NCBI GenBank assembly: GCA_033439765.1
Contig: JAULSN010000003.1
Coordinates: 1,736,001-1,800,000, forward strand
Length of the DNA: 64,000 bases
Direction of reading: 5' to 3'
Source: Lasiosphaeria ovina
Lineage: Eukaryota > Ascomycota > Sordariomycetes > Sordariales > Lasiosphaeriaceae
Made by a program: the position numbers and the translations under genes. Each line of letters begins with the position of its first letter. The first letter of the stretch is position 1. The notes under the pieces were generated by a model. That model ran no database searches. It saw only the letters and a list, made by a program, of their open reading frames with translations, and was not told where the DNA came from. Positions 34,796-45,730 of the stretch are shown here, in pieces.

Positions 34796-37120
34796 ATGTC
34801 TCAATCGTATTTCGGCCGCGTCGAGCCAGACGGCCGACGCCACCTTGGCTCTGATTTTCAACTTTTGGCGAAATGGACCACTGCTTTTGCCATGAACAAG
34901 CCCCCCTTGGTCCCATTGTCGAAACTCTCCCCTTCCGACCAGGCCACTCTCTTCTCCAAGTTACCCCGCCAGTTTTGTCTTCAGAAAGGCCCGGACAACA
35001 CCTTCAAGCTCCAGACCGTCAAGGATGAGCCAGTTTCATGGGAGAAATTTAGCAAGTCCATTGATCCCGACGTTGCTGCCATGTTGCACACCAGCACCTA
35101 TGAGCGAGCACAGTCGCGTCAGGCCGAGTTGGAGCAAGAGGCTATCAACGCAGAGCCTGCGCTTGTTTTGTACGAGCGCTTTTGCAAAGAAACTGCCCTG
35201 CACGAAGGCAAGGATGCCAAGACAGCCTTCAAGAAGGGAAAAGAAGGGCGCGCCGACATCCTCAACGACATGCTCAACGATGTCAAAACCCGCTGGAAGC
35301 AGGAGTTCAAGGGCACCTGGAAGTTGCGACTTGAGCGAGCTCTTTCTGCGCAGGGCGCCCTCAATGTGAAACCCGACATCAAGGTCAACGGCGAGGCGAT
35401 CAAATCCAAACTCAGCGAGACACTCGGCAAGATTCCAACCAATGCCATGCACAACGCCAAGCACCACGCCAAGCCAGATATCAAGATCGGCGACAATACC
35501 ATTGATTCCAAGAGCAGCGAGGCATTTCTCAATCTTCCGACTGATGTCAATCACAACGCCGAGCTTGGCACGAACGACCAATCTGAGGGCTCGGAGCAGG
35601 ATTCTGATGATGAGGAGAGCGAATACTCTGACGACGATTCCGACGAAGACTCTGATGAGGAATCGGGTGAGGGCTCTGGCCAAGAAAACGCCGACCACGT
35701 CGTGAACTTCCCTACCGCTCCCGATGTCAAGGACGCCAATATCAACACCTTGCCGGCGCTCAGCCCTGATCACGGCAGCGACACTACGATGAACCCGGGC
35801 TCGTCGGGCAGCCCTTCAACTGAAGGAAGCTCACCCCAATTTCCCGGAGCTGATGGAACTGCCAAAGTCAATGGCCAGCTCGGATATGGTATCGGCCAGC
35901 CGCACTTCACTTATCCGGGAGTGCCTCCCTACCTCCCCTACGCGTTCAATGCAAGCAACGGCATTTTCGATACCAGCAACTTCATTGCCCCTCAAAACAT
36001 GGCCGGCCACCTCAATGGCTCATTTGCCGTCAACCAGACAGGCTCTGCAACCTGCTACAACCCATATGCAAATGCATATGGCGCCAACATTCTGCCTCAC
36101 ACTTTCTACAATGGCATAGTGGGAACGCAAACTGTGACCCAGACGACTTCCACAGTCATTGAGTCGAAGCCTATCCCTTGCAAGCCTGCCCACAAGACCG
36201 TGGAAGAGCCAGAAATTCGTCCTGGCGAGAGGTATCCTCGGGCCAAACAGGCGCCGTATCCGGGAATGGCTTTTTTCGATGTGCCTTGGAAGGGCCGACC
36301 CGAGGAACTCGTTCCCGAGTATTGGGCCTACAAGGACACCAAGCTCATGTATTTGCGGCACAAGGTCCACGATGTCGTTTTGCTGGATGCAAAGCTGCGA
36401 ACTACCCCGGCGACCGGCCTTATTTCGCGCAATCCGATCCACGTTTTTGTCGATCTTTCGAACATCATCATTGGTTTCTACGACTCAATGAAGATACATC
36501 GCGGAATCCCCGTGCAGCGCCGAGTTCCGCCTCCTGCTTTTGCATTTGACCACTTCGACACGCTTCTGACTCGTAACCGAAAGGTCGCGAAGAGGGTTGT
36601 CGCTGGTTCTTTGGGAAATAACTACTTGAAGAAAAAGCCCGAGTACATGGTCAAAGCCCAGGAGCTGGGCTACGAGATGAACATCATGCAGCGGGTACCC
36701 AAGCCCATCTCGCCACCGCTGAAGAAGAAGTCGCTGGGTAGTTCTCCCGGTGTCTCAGACACTTCCGGGGACGACCTCTTTGCAGGCCCAATGAAGCAGG
36801 GTGAGCAGGGAGTCGATGAGATTCTGCATTTGAAGATCTTGCAGAGCATCATGGACTTCCCGGGCGAGTCCCGAGGCACAATCGTCCTCGCCACTGGCGA
36901 TGCTGCACACGCCGAGTACTCGGACGGGTTCAAGCGAAACATTGAGCGTGCTCTCAGCCATGGCTGGAACATTGAGCTCTACGGCTGGAGCCGTAACATT
37001 TCGTCTGCTTGGAGAGATCCTGCCTTTTCCAAGCTGTGGAATGATCAATTCAGAATCGTCGAACTTGATTCCTTTTCAGAGGAGCTCTATGACCTCACTG
37101 TCGATTCCCTCGAAGACTAA
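34796..37120 (+). CDS. NYN-domain (PIN-like nuclease fold) protein
   Basis: Single-exon protein of 774 aa. I do not recognise a named orthologue. Residues 1-210 are charged and helical. An acidic Ser/Asp/Glu run (SEQDSDDEESEYSDDDSDED) lies near 262-295. A Gly/Asn/Pro-rich linker follows. The C-terminal third carries an NYN-type core: IHVFVDLSNIIIGFYDSMKI near 547 with the first conserved Asp; a second acidic position near 679 (GVDEIL); TIVLATGDAAHAEYSDGFKRNIERALSHGWNIELYGW near 695-731 with the TGD Asp; then DPAFSKLW and a C-terminal YDLTVDSLED. NYN proteins are often RNA-directed ribonucleases or RNA-binding regulators; that role is inference. Start is the first ATG after an A-rich leader; Met33 is an alternative. 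A long insertion separates the first and second catalytic motifs. Confidence 0.8.
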   Translation: MSQSYFGRVEPDGRRHLGSDFQLLAKWTTAFAMNKPPLVPLSKLSPSDQATLFSKLPRQFCLQKGPDNTFKLQTVKDEPVSWEKFSKSIDPDVAAMLHTSTYERAQSRQAELEQEAINAEPALVLYERFCKETALHEGKDAKTAFKKGKEGRADILNDMLNDVKTRWKQEFKGTWKLRLERALSAQGALNVKPDIKVNGEAIKSKLSETLGKIPTNAMHNAKHHAKPDIKIGDNTIDSKSSEAFLNLPTDVNHNAELGTNDQSEGSEQDSDDEESEYSDDDSDEDSDEESGEGSGQENADHVVNFPTAPDVKDANINTLPALSPDHGSDTTMNPGSSGSPSTEGSSPQFPGADGTAKVNGQLGYGIGQPHFTYPGVPPYLPYAFNASNGIFDTSNFIAPQNMAGHLNGSFAVNQTGSATCYNPYANAYGANILPHTFYNGIVGTQTVTQTTSTVIESKPIPCKPAHKTVEEPEIRPGERYPRAKQAPYPGMAFFDVPWKGRPEELVPEYWAYKDTKLMYLRHKVHDVVLLDAKLRTTPATGLISRNPIHVFVDLSNIIIGFYDSMKIHRGIPVQRRVPPPAFAFDHFDTLLTRNRKVAKRVVAGSLGNNYLKKKPEYMVKAQELGYEMNIMQRVPKPISPPLKKKSLGSSPGVSDTSGDDLFAGPMKQGEQGVDEILHLKILQSIMDFPGESRGTIVLATGDAAHAEYSDGFKRNIERALSHGWNIELYGWSRNISSAWRDPAFSKLWNDQFRIVELDSFSEELYDLTVDSLED

Positions 37121-38561
37121 GTATAGTGCTCGGATATCGTGGATGGCTCCACGAATTTTGCAACCGAGCCTGCACTGCTCTTCCAATTCAGCAACGGCTA
37201 TGTACCTTGTCCACTCATCTACTGATCGAGTTTCACCTTGTTCTTCTTTTTCGACATCTCGCCAGTCGCCAGTCATTTCTCTGTGCGGCTTCATTTCTTT
37301 CGTATCTCACTGGGCCAGCACAACGGCAACCAAACCAAATCACACTCATTTACCGGGGCAGCGATCTTGCTACGATCAGGTTCACCCCGACGACACTCAT
37401 TTTACTTGCGACAACTCGATCATTTCACGCAATCACTCATTTACTGCATATGGCGACTGGCAGTTCTGGCTTTCTCGGCGAAAATTTCCGTTTTTTGTCA
37501 GCCATCCACGGACCGTTTTCTCTCTAAACTAGTCTCGATATAACGAAGACACGATGACGATGAATCATGAATACCATGATTTGGGTTCTTTTCCTTGCCG
37601 GATATCACTCCGGCCTAATGACACGGCAACGGCAAAAACAGCATTGGCGCGGCGAACGAGCATGGCGAATTGCAACGCACGGCGAATTGCATGGCGATTT
37701 GGCGTGCAGTCTTTTCTGGTGTCTTCGGATGGACATATGCATATGGCTTTGGCGCCTAAATATTCATGGAACGATCCATGAAGGTACTCGGTCCTCAACA
37801 GGAGGAACGACAGCTCTTTCTATTATTCTCTTCTTCTGTCATACCAAGACAGCTTCCTGTATATCTTATTTACTTTTTTCATTCCCCTTCTTTTTCCTTT
37901 ACCCGATTTTGTCTTTGTCCCGCGTAGGATGGAGGACTTGGCGTACCAAGATGGTATTTGGCATTGGCGCAAAAAAGAACAGGATGGATGGCATTTGGGC
38001 GAACGGATACCCCTCTCCTGCATATCTTGTGTCTGCACTTTTTTTTCTACAGCCTAGGTATTTCGGGTCTTTTGCAGGGATGAAGTTTGTTGTAGATATA
38101 CAAGGACCAAAAATAAATGGGACCTTTACCATCAATATTGGGCTTTACTGTGTGATCTTATGTTTGAACTTGCCGGGGCGCGGGGGATATATATGATGTG
38201 GTGTGTTTTGAGATTCCCTCTCCTGCTACGGCATGTCACTCCCGGCATGCACTCCCGTTGGGGTGCTCTTGATCCAGCCGATCTACAGGCTCAGTGGTTG
38301 GTGGTTGATAGGTGAATGGGATTTCGGTCTGGATAGGCGAGGTCGGTCGGTCCTCGTTGGCCACCGGCTGTTGAGCATCTTTCGAGGAAGTCTGTCCCAT
38401 TTCTAAGACACCTTGGTAGGTATCGTACACCGCTAGACCGTTGTGTCTTGGAATCTCTTGTATAACTTGAAGGGTAAACTGCTGTGTCTCGATGCCAAAT
38501 TCAACATGTGCGTTTGTCTTTCTATCTATTCTATATATCTACACAAATCTATCTTCCGCGA
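37121..38561. other. Convergent intergenic region between NYN gene and mitochondrial carrier gene
   Basis: Tail-to-tail spacer of 1.4 kb. It holds a small cluster of ATGGCGAATTGC-like direct repeats at 37661-37703. A 209-codon plus-strand open frame at 37567-38196 looks fortuitous (T-rich sequence read as Phe/Leu/Trp). No gene is supported. Confidence 0.55.
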
Positions 38562-39890
38562 TTAACTCGTCAGCAGGCGCTCTGGCTCAAGCACAACAGC
38601 CCCCCCGCGGCGCCTGCCATGGCCCATCTCCAGCATGATCCACTCATACACCGTCCACTGCACGGCGTTCACGATAAAGGCTCGCACGCTGCACACGCCA
38701 AGCCCCCGGAAGAAGGGCCGCAGCCCGCCAGCGCGGTACGTCTCTCTGGCTACCTCCCATGCTCCGAGCCGGCCTTTCGAGGACGGCGACGTGTCGCCAG
38801 GGCCGCTCGGAAGCAACGGCCTTCTCTGCTGCTCGCTGCTGCCGCGGGAATGCGATGGCCATGGCGATGGCAATGGCTCAGGAGGGGACAAGGATGCCAG
38901 CACGCCCTGCGTCTGCATGCGCGTCTTGATCACATCCAGCGGGAAGATGCTCGCCCACGTCACGATCCCCGCTAGCCCGCCGCACAGCAGCACGCGTGTG
39001 GCGTCGCTGCCACCACCACCCGTATTGGTATTGCCTGTGCCTGTGCCGGCAGCAGTACTGCTGAGTAGCCAGCGCGAGGTGAGCTCGTAGCTCCAGAAGT
39101 AGAAGCCGTAGCCGATGCTGTCGCGCAGGGCCGTCACAGTGCCGCCAAAGTACAGGCCGCGGACGCCCTCGGCGCGCAGGATGTGTTTGGTTATGGCCAG
39201 CGAGGAGGAGGAGGACGAGGACGAGGCGGTTGACGACGACGGGGCTGCGAGCTGCGCGCGGCACTTTATCAGCTCGGTCGGCGTGCTGACGACCCACGTG
39301 GCCAGCCCGCCGACGGCACCGGCGATCCAGGTCGTCCACAGGTTCGTGCCGGTCGTGGTATCCGCAGCGGTGGGGAGAGCGTCAGCGTGTGTGAGCCACC
39401 GGTTCAGCGCCGCTTCGGTGCGGTTGTAGCTGACGAACAGCAGCGCATTGAGGGCCCCGTACCCGAGCACTGGCGCGGCTGTGCCGGTGATCCATGGCCT
39501 GAGGTAGAGCCTTGCTGTTGTCGCTGCTGTTGTTGTTGTTGTTGTTGTTGTTGTTGCTGCTGCTGCTGTTGCTGCTGCTGCCGCCGCCGCTGATGGCGGG
39601 GTAGGTGCGGGTTGTGTTGGATATGGCGGGGATGGAGATTGCGAGAGACTGGGGGCGCTTGGGAGCGACGTTTGTGACGTCGTCGTGGTAGCAGCGGTTA
39701 TGCTGCTATTTCTGATCCGAAATAAGCCCCGCGTCGAAGCTGCTGCTTGCAAGCGCACTTTGAGGACATCGAGCGGGTTGCCGATGATGATGCCAATGGC
39801 TCCTGAGATGTACCCAGCCCAGAAATCGGCTGACATGGTCGGGCCTGCCCACAGAGGAGCGTCGCGCCGCCAGAGATGGCCCAAGGCCAC
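38562..39890 (-). CDS. Mitochondrial carrier family (SLC25) protein
   Basis: Inner-membrane transporter of the SLC25 family with three tandem repeats of about 100 residues. Single exon, 442 aa from 39890. The signatures are visible in each repeat: PLDVLKVRLQ near residue 39, TPTELIKCRAQ near 206 and FPLDVIKTRMQ near 318. The helices before them carry the usual GxxxG-type spacing (FWAGYISGAIGIIIG). Met19 at 39836, giving MSADFWAGY, looks like the natural start; the extra 18 residues may be leader. The first matrix loop contains a Ser/Pro-rich and Ala/Thr-homopolymer insertion (about residues 55-125), which makes the protein longer than the usual 300-350 aa. Substrate cannot be told from sequence alone; basic amino-acid or carnitine-type carriers are possibilities. 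Confidence 0.88.
   Translation of the reverse strand: MALGHLWRRDAPLWAGPTMSADFWAGYISGAIGIIIGNPLDVLKVRLQAAASTRGLFRIRNSSITAATTTTSQTSLPSAPSLSQSPSPPYPTQPAPTPPSAAAAAAATAAAATTTTTTTTTAATTARLYLRPWITGTAAPVLGYGALNALLFVSYNRTEAALNRWLTHADALPTAADTTTGTNLWTTWIAGAVGGLATWVVSTPTELIKCRAQLAAPSSSTASSSSSSSSLAITKHILRAEGVRGLYFGGTVTALRDSIGYGFYFWSYELTSRWLLSSTAAGTGTGNTNTGGGGSDATRVLLCGGLAGIVTWASIFPLDVIKTRMQTQGVLASLSPPEPLPSPWPSHSRGSSEQQRRPLLPSGPGDTSPSSKGRLGAWEVARETYRAGGLRPFFRGLGVCSVRAFIVNAVQWTVYEWIMLEMGHGRRRGGAVVLEPERLLTS
39520..39596. repeat. Trinucleotide repeat (GTT/GCT/GCC) encoding Thr/Ala runs
   Basis: A plus-strand run of GTT, GCT and GCC triplets. On the minus strand this is in frame within the carrier gene and encodes consecutive Ala then Thr. 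It lies in the first matrix loop, where length variation should be tolerated. Confidence 0.85.
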
Positions 39891-42757
39891 AGGATCACGA
39901 GAAACTGAAGAGAGAGGACCAGATTATCATTCGTACCGGCAGATGAAGGTTACTTCTCACGAACGGGGGTCGTTCCTCCCAGCGAGTCATTGGCTGAAAC
40001 CAAGCAAAGTATTTCTCTATCCGGACTTGGGTGGGATAGGTATCGTGGGATTGTTCCACGTACGCCCAAATCAAGTTCTCCCAGAGCCCTTCAAACCCAG
40101 GAATCATTCCCAATGTGTTTGCGGGTCGAGAGGTAGGTGAGGGGTCGTCGTCATTGCCGAGGACCGTTGCAGCCAAGATTCGGTTGCGGGGACGGCAATT
40201 AGACTGGAATGTGGGGAGGCTCGGGCCGATGGTAACGGTTGCCGCTGCCACACGCCTTTCTTGCCGCGTTCTTGTCGGGAAACACAAGGATTGGGCCTCC
40301 GCGAGATATCTCTAATTACACCACGCACGACTTCAAAACATTTCAGCTAGGAAGACAGCACAAATCATTCCTTCCTCGCATCTCGAGAAAACCCGAGATT
40401 GCAATGAAAAAAAAAATCCCTCAGTCCCACGTATTCCAGGTCTATGTTCTAGAGCCAGATCATTCATGCCCCTATGGCTCGTTAGCGCAAAGACAAAACT
40501 GGGAGAGATACTTATCTGATGAACAAGTCGCAAGAGTCGATCGTCGGAGTCGGAGTCGGCCACGCAAAACAGCAGGGTTGAAGTCATAGCCGGCACACAC
40601 TCAGGGATCGCTTCCTGGGGGCCCAGCCCAATGCGCAAGTACCCCGCAATAATTAGACGGACGGCCGCGATGTGCAATGCAGACCGTCTACCCCCTTCCG
40701 ACCTGGTGACGGACATACACCGGGCTAGCGATCCGGAGGTGTATGCAGAAGGGCGGCTGCTTGAATGACGAGAACTTGACCATTTTCGTTCAGTCGCAGA
40801 AGGCAAAGCCGACCACGAGAGAAGAAAAGTCCAGGGACCGATAGGGGGAATTGAGATGACAAGGAGAAGGAGAGAGGTGAAGAAGGTGAAGGGGCGCGAG
40901 AGGGGTGCTAGTGAGGGCCCGACAAGGAGTTGAAGGCCGAAGAGTGCCTCGAGGCTCTCAACGACCCTCGAAATGGTGAAATCCCGCAAATCCTGCAGGA
41001 AGAGGGGCGAAGTTGGATTAAAGTAGGGTGAAAGAACACGGTATGAGTAGCACTCTGTCAAGTGTGAGGTACTGCTATGACTTCTTGCCGGTGTCTGCGT
41101 GGCCGCTGTCGAAGGTCGGAATGGTGAAGGCGAAAGGTTGGGAAGGTGGGAAGCGAAAAGTTGGAAGTTGAAGAAGGAAGAAAATTTTTGGACGGCGAGG
41201 GGAGAGGAAGGAGGTTTTTATGCACAAGGCCCGCACGGGACTCGGGTTACTGATCAAACGCGTGACTGATTTGAGCAGGTCGAAGCCGGGAGAAGAGGGC
41301 AGAATAAATCTGTACCGTGCTGCATTTTTAGGTATTTCGTCCGAAGTCTGAGGGTGCGAATTTTTTGATTGGCTGGCCCGGCCAGATTAGGAGTAGGAAA
41401 CTCCGTACAACCAGTGATTACGAGACCTTATTCTTGAAAGTTGCTTCTGAAAGGATTATGAACGGCCAGTGGAGGACTGCGGCCTGAGGTAATGAACCAT
41501 GCCGAGTTCAGACTACGAACGACGGAGGCAGTCCAATCCAAGAGGTGTAGGTATGGGACGCTCTCGCCGCAGGGGCAGAGGCCGAAGTAAGCGATCCCCG
41601 GTATGGTGTGCTGTAGAACCGTTGAGCCGTTGAGCCATTGACTTTTAGTGTTTCGAATAAGGATAACCTTGGATGCCAGATACCCTTAATTACAAGCTTC
41701 CGTGATAGTTCCCATCCAATAACCTAATTGTCTAGGTTTTCTAGCTGCAGTTAGAGATCGAGCCACCTTTTGAGTAGACAAGAAGGATAGATTCAAACTT
41801 CATGATATGCCATATGTGTTATCTACACAACTGAAACGCTACCGAGGTAGCTTCGCTTGCCGACCTGCCACGTGCCTAATGTGAGGCTGCCCAGGCAGCG
41901 GGAGCTCATTATGATACCCAAGCATTGTTGCTGAAAGACTTCGGCCCAGTCAGTTGCCATTCGACTTATACCCGGCATCAAGTATGATTCTGTCGGAGCA
42001 GCGCCGTTCCATGGTTTAACTTTTTGCTGTATAGCGGCAAATGCTTAACTGTGTTCATTTTCGGTGTGTGCGTGGTGATGGGTATAATTAAGCCATTTCA
42101 CGTAGTGATAGATCTAACGGTGGAGTTCCCTCCTTGAGCAGGCGAAACGGCACATACCCAGATCAGAGAGAAAATGAAGTATGCTACAATTCAAGAAGCA
42201 TTCTCGTTAGTAGCTAACGTCATGATTGAAAATAGAAGATTGAGTGCGAGCGTGCCCTGGCGGACCTGCATCTTCCAGGTTTCAGCTCAGGCCGGGGACG
42301 ATTGTTCGTGAATAATTACAGACAAATAATTCACCCGGAAACTCGGCACAATAATCACTAGAAGAATCACAGAAGTCAGTAGATTTGGAGAGACGTGGAT
42401 TAATGCTAGATATATCGAAACCTCGAACTGTCCGAGGTTGGTGGTTGGATCCAGGTCCTTGGCATTAAGGTTTGCTTACCTAAGGGACTGTTTCGTTCAA
42501 TTGCTGCCCCCCACTCCACCCGTTGGCCGTTGGCCGTTGCGGCCCAGTGGTATTTGAGAGGTCATCTGACCTCGCGGCGCGAGCGGAGGAAGGCGCGTCC
42601 GGCCTGCCCCACCATTGCGACGCGCTTTCAAGTCAACATTGGAAAGGTCCAAGGAAGGCCCCATCCCGCACTCGCCGCGCGCCAAGTCTGGACTGCCATT
42701 GCATCTTGTTGGCCTAAACTGAAGAACAAGCGCCTGCGAAAATCTACCGCGGACACA
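39891..42757. other. Divergent intergenic region between carrier gene and RAD54
   Basis: 2.9 kb head-to-head spacer. The carrier-proximal part is CT/GA-rich. The middle (41300-42480) is more AT-rich with no long frames. An ACTCCGTAC word is at 41400-41408. A doubtful 242-codon frame at 40333-41061 is listed separately. Confidence 0.5.
40333..41061 (-). CDS. Doubtful hypothetical ORF
   Basis: Uninterrupted 242-codon minus-strand frame about 440 bp upstream of the carrier start. It encodes two moderately hydrophobic segments near residues 40-80 (FTFFTSLLLLVISIPPIGPW) and a Ser/Arg-rich remainder. I recognise no domain. The DNA is pyrimidine-rich on this strand, like a fungal leader, so the frame may simply be stop-poor noncoding sequence. 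It is recorded because it is the longest unexplained frame in the window. Confidence 0.15.
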   Translation of the reverse strand: MTECYSYRVLSPYFNPTSPLFLQDLRDFTISRVVESLEALFGLQLLVGPSLAPLSRPFTFFTSLLLLVISIPPIGPWTFLLSWSALPSATERKWSSSRHSSSRPSAYTSGSLARCMSVTRSEGGRRSALHIAAVRLIIAGYLRIGLGPQEAIPECVPAMTSTLLFCVADSDSDDRLLRLVHQISISPSFVFALTSHRGMNDLALEHRPGIRGTEGFFFSLQSRVFSRCEEGMICAVFLAEMF

Positions 42758-45227
42758 ATGTAGGCAATTCCTCACCAACTACAGAGAATCAATATGCGGA
42801 TGGCTGACGCGAAGCAGGGTCGTGCTTTTGACACCAAAGGCCGACAAGGAGAACGTCGCGCTGCGCAGTCGGCTCCCGACGCCAAAGTCTCTCGACAGCC
42901 TCCACAAACCCTTTAAATGCCCTGGATCGGCGATGCGCTCGGTAGCGATCGATCGGCCGAGCCGGAAGCGGAGAAAGATTGACTACAAAGGTGCGGATGG
43001 CAGCGAGGATGCCGACAAGCCATGGACCAATGCGGACCGCCTCGCCTTGGCGAACCGGGATGCAAACAAATTCCCCATCTTCCAGGCCAAGGACAAAGAC
43101 AAGGTCTTTAGAAAAGCCTTCTCTGTACCCTTCGTAAACAAGAACGCATCTGCCTACAACCCGAACCGTCCACCGCCAACCTTGGGACTGCGGCAAGGCG
43201 CGGTCTTCATCGCCAAGCCGTTGCATGACCCGAGTGGCGAGTTCTCTATTGTGCTATACGACCCGACCATTGACGACAAGCCAAAAGAGGCACCCAAGCC
43301 GGCCGAGACGAAAGAAGGGGAACCCAAGCCCGGGTCCCAGCTTGACGCGCCGCTCGTTCATAAGAGTCTTGCCGAGATCCTGGGTATAAGGAAACAGGTC
43401 GCGGGAGAACACCCACGAGTTCCCGTCGTCATTGACCCAAGGCTTGCCAAAGTTCTTCGGCCCCATCAAATCGAAGGTGTAAAGTTCATGTACCGGTGTG
43501 TGACGGGCATGGTTGACGAGAAAGCGAACGGATGCATCATGGCCGACGAGATGGGTCTCGGCAAGACGTTACAGTGCATTACTCTGCTCTGGACCTTGCT
43601 CAAGCAGTCTCCCGAGGCCGGAAAGTCGACTATTCAGAAAGCCATCGTGGCGTGTCCCTCGAGTCTGGTGCGTAACTGGGCAAACGAGCTGGTGAAGTGG
43701 CTAGGTGCCGATGCCGTCACGCCTTTTGCCATTGACGGCAAGGCCTCCAAAGAGGAGTTGACTCGTCAACTTCGCCAATGGGCAATTTCCAGCGGCCGCG
43801 CAGTTACGCGGCCTGTCATCATTGTATCGTACGAGACGCTCCGCCTCAATGTCGACGAACTCAAGAACACGCCGATCGGACTGATGCTCTGCGACGAAGG
43901 CCATCGTCTCAAAAATGACAAAAACCAGACCTTCTTTGCTCTGAACAACCTGAACGTCTCCAGGCGTGTCATCCTGTCGGGCACGCCTATCCAGAACGAC
44001 CTGTCCGAGTACTTCGCTCTGATCAGTTTTGCCAACCCCGACTTGCTCGGAACTAACAATGAATTCCGTAAGCGCTTCGAGATTCCCATCCTTCGAGGCC
44101 GGGATGCCAGTGCGTCCGAGGCCGATAGAAAGCGTGGCGACGAATGCCTTGCCGAACTGCTCGCTATTGTCAACAAATTCATCATCCGACGCACCAACGA
44201 CATTCTGTCCAAGTACCTGCCTGTCAAATACGAGCATGTGGTATTCTGCAACTTGTCTCCCTTCCAGCTCGACCTTTACAACTACTTCATCACTTCCCCG
44301 GGTATTCAGGCCCTCCTCCGAGGGAAGGGGTCACAGCCTCTGAAAGCCATTGGAATTCTCAAGAAACTGTGCAATCATCCAGACCTCTTGGATCTCTCAA
44401 ACGACCTGCCGGGCTGTGAAGATTCATGGCCGGAAGACTATGTGCCAAAGGAATCCCGAGGACGCGACCGCGAGGTCAAGCCGTGGTACAGTGGCAAGAT
44501 GCAAGTCTTGGATCGGATGCTGGCTAAGATCCGGTCCGAGTCGAACGACAAGATTGTGCTCATCAGCAATTACACGTCAACACTGGACTTATTCGAGAAG
44601 CTTTGCCGGTCTCGCGCGTACGGGTGCCTTCGCCTTGACGGTACCATGAATGTCAGCAAGCGCCAGAAACTCGTTGACAAGTTCAACGACCCGAACGGCG
44701 AAGAGTTTGTCTTTTTGCTGTCCAGCAAGGCGGGCGGGTGTGGTTTGAACCTGATTGGCGCGAACCGCCTGATCCTCTTCGACCCCGACTGGAACCCCGC
44801 AGCCGACCAGCAGGCACTTGCGAGAGTGTGGCGAGATGGTCAAAAGAAGGACTGCTTCGTGTATCGCTTTATTGCTACGGGAACTATCGAGGAGAAGATC
44901 TTTCAGCGCCAGAGCCACAAGCAGTCGCTGTCATCGTGCGTCGTCGATTCCGCCGAGGATGTTGAGCGGCATTTCAGCCTCGACAGCTTGCGAGAACTCT
45001 TTCAGTACCGCGGGGATACGCGCAGTGACACCCACGATACCTTCAAGTGCAAGCGCTGCAAGCCCGACGGCAAGCAGTACATCAAGGCCCCGGCAATGCT
45101 CTACGGTGACACTAGCACTTGGAATCACTTTGCCAACGACGGCCTCAAGCCTATCCAAGACCTGCTCCTCCGCCAGGAGTGCGGCGAGCCGGAGGTTAGT
45201 GCCGTGTTCCAGTACATTTCTCATTAA
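42758..45227 (+). CDS. rad54: DNA repair and recombination ATPase RAD54
   Basis: SNF2-family dsDNA translocase that works with Rad51 in homologous recombination (mus-25 in Neurospora). Model: 42758-42759 joined to 42818-45227, 803 aa. The main frame is open from 42780 but has no usable ATG before well-conserved sequence. A 58-nt intron (GTAGGC...CTGACGCGAAGCAG) would join AT to G and create CACAATGG, giving MVVLLTPKADKEN. Domains: basic N-terminus with SLHKPFKCPG and RKRRK; Walker A region DEMGLGKT near 242; DEGH box near 359; SGTPIQND; RRTNDILSKYLP; C-terminal helicase with LISNYTSTLDLF, LSSKAGGCGLNLIGANRL, DPDWNPAADQQALARVWRDGQ; a Cys pair CKRC in the C-terminal region, as in Rad54. Function is firm; only the first two bases of the coding sequence are inferred from splice logic. 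Confidence 0.93.
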
Positions 45228-45730
45228 TATTAGCGTCAGCGAATATGCGGCGCCGTGGAACGAGGCGTAATGGAAATATGGGCTATGGTGCAATTGTTGG
45301 CGGTGGGTTTATGCGGCTCGCTTGGTGTTTTACCGCATTGTCTAGAATTCAGCGAGCTTGTTTGTGAAACATAGAAGCAGCAGGAGTCGGCTCATTTATT
45401 GGTTGGTGTTTTCTTTGGCTTGTCTTTTTTATCTCTTTGCTTTTAAACTTGCCGGGTAGAGACGGAGACATCATAGCTTTTGCCGCCCTGGGCACAATAT
45501 GACAGAAAATTATTTGCATATATTCGCTAGACAGTTGTAGACGTAAAATGCTATGATCTATATTGATACATCTTTCTTTGAGCTGATGTGGCTTTCTTGC
45601 TTTTGTCTGAGCGGCGCTGAGATTTGACAAGATGAAGATGAGCAACAGAGCGTCCTTTCTACATGATTTTCTCAAACAACAGGAAGAAAATAAAAAAGGA
45701 AGAAGGAAAAACAAAACTCATGCAGAAATG
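45228..45730. other. Convergent spacer between RAD54 and UGGT
   Basis: 503 bp tail-to-tail spacer with A/T-rich 3' untranslated character. No gene visible. Confidence 0.6.

Noticed and set aside
37567..38196. 209-codon plus-strand ORF downstream of the NYN gene
   Set aside because: The translation is dominated by Phe/Leu/Trp/Cys from T-rich sequence in a convergent 3' region and resembles no protein; probably fortuitous.
42523..42763. Two overlapping ORFs just upstream of RAD54, considered as its first exon
   Set aside because: Neither can be joined in frame to the RAD54 body by a donor giving Rad54-like sequence; the split-ATG model is simpler and leaves this as leader.
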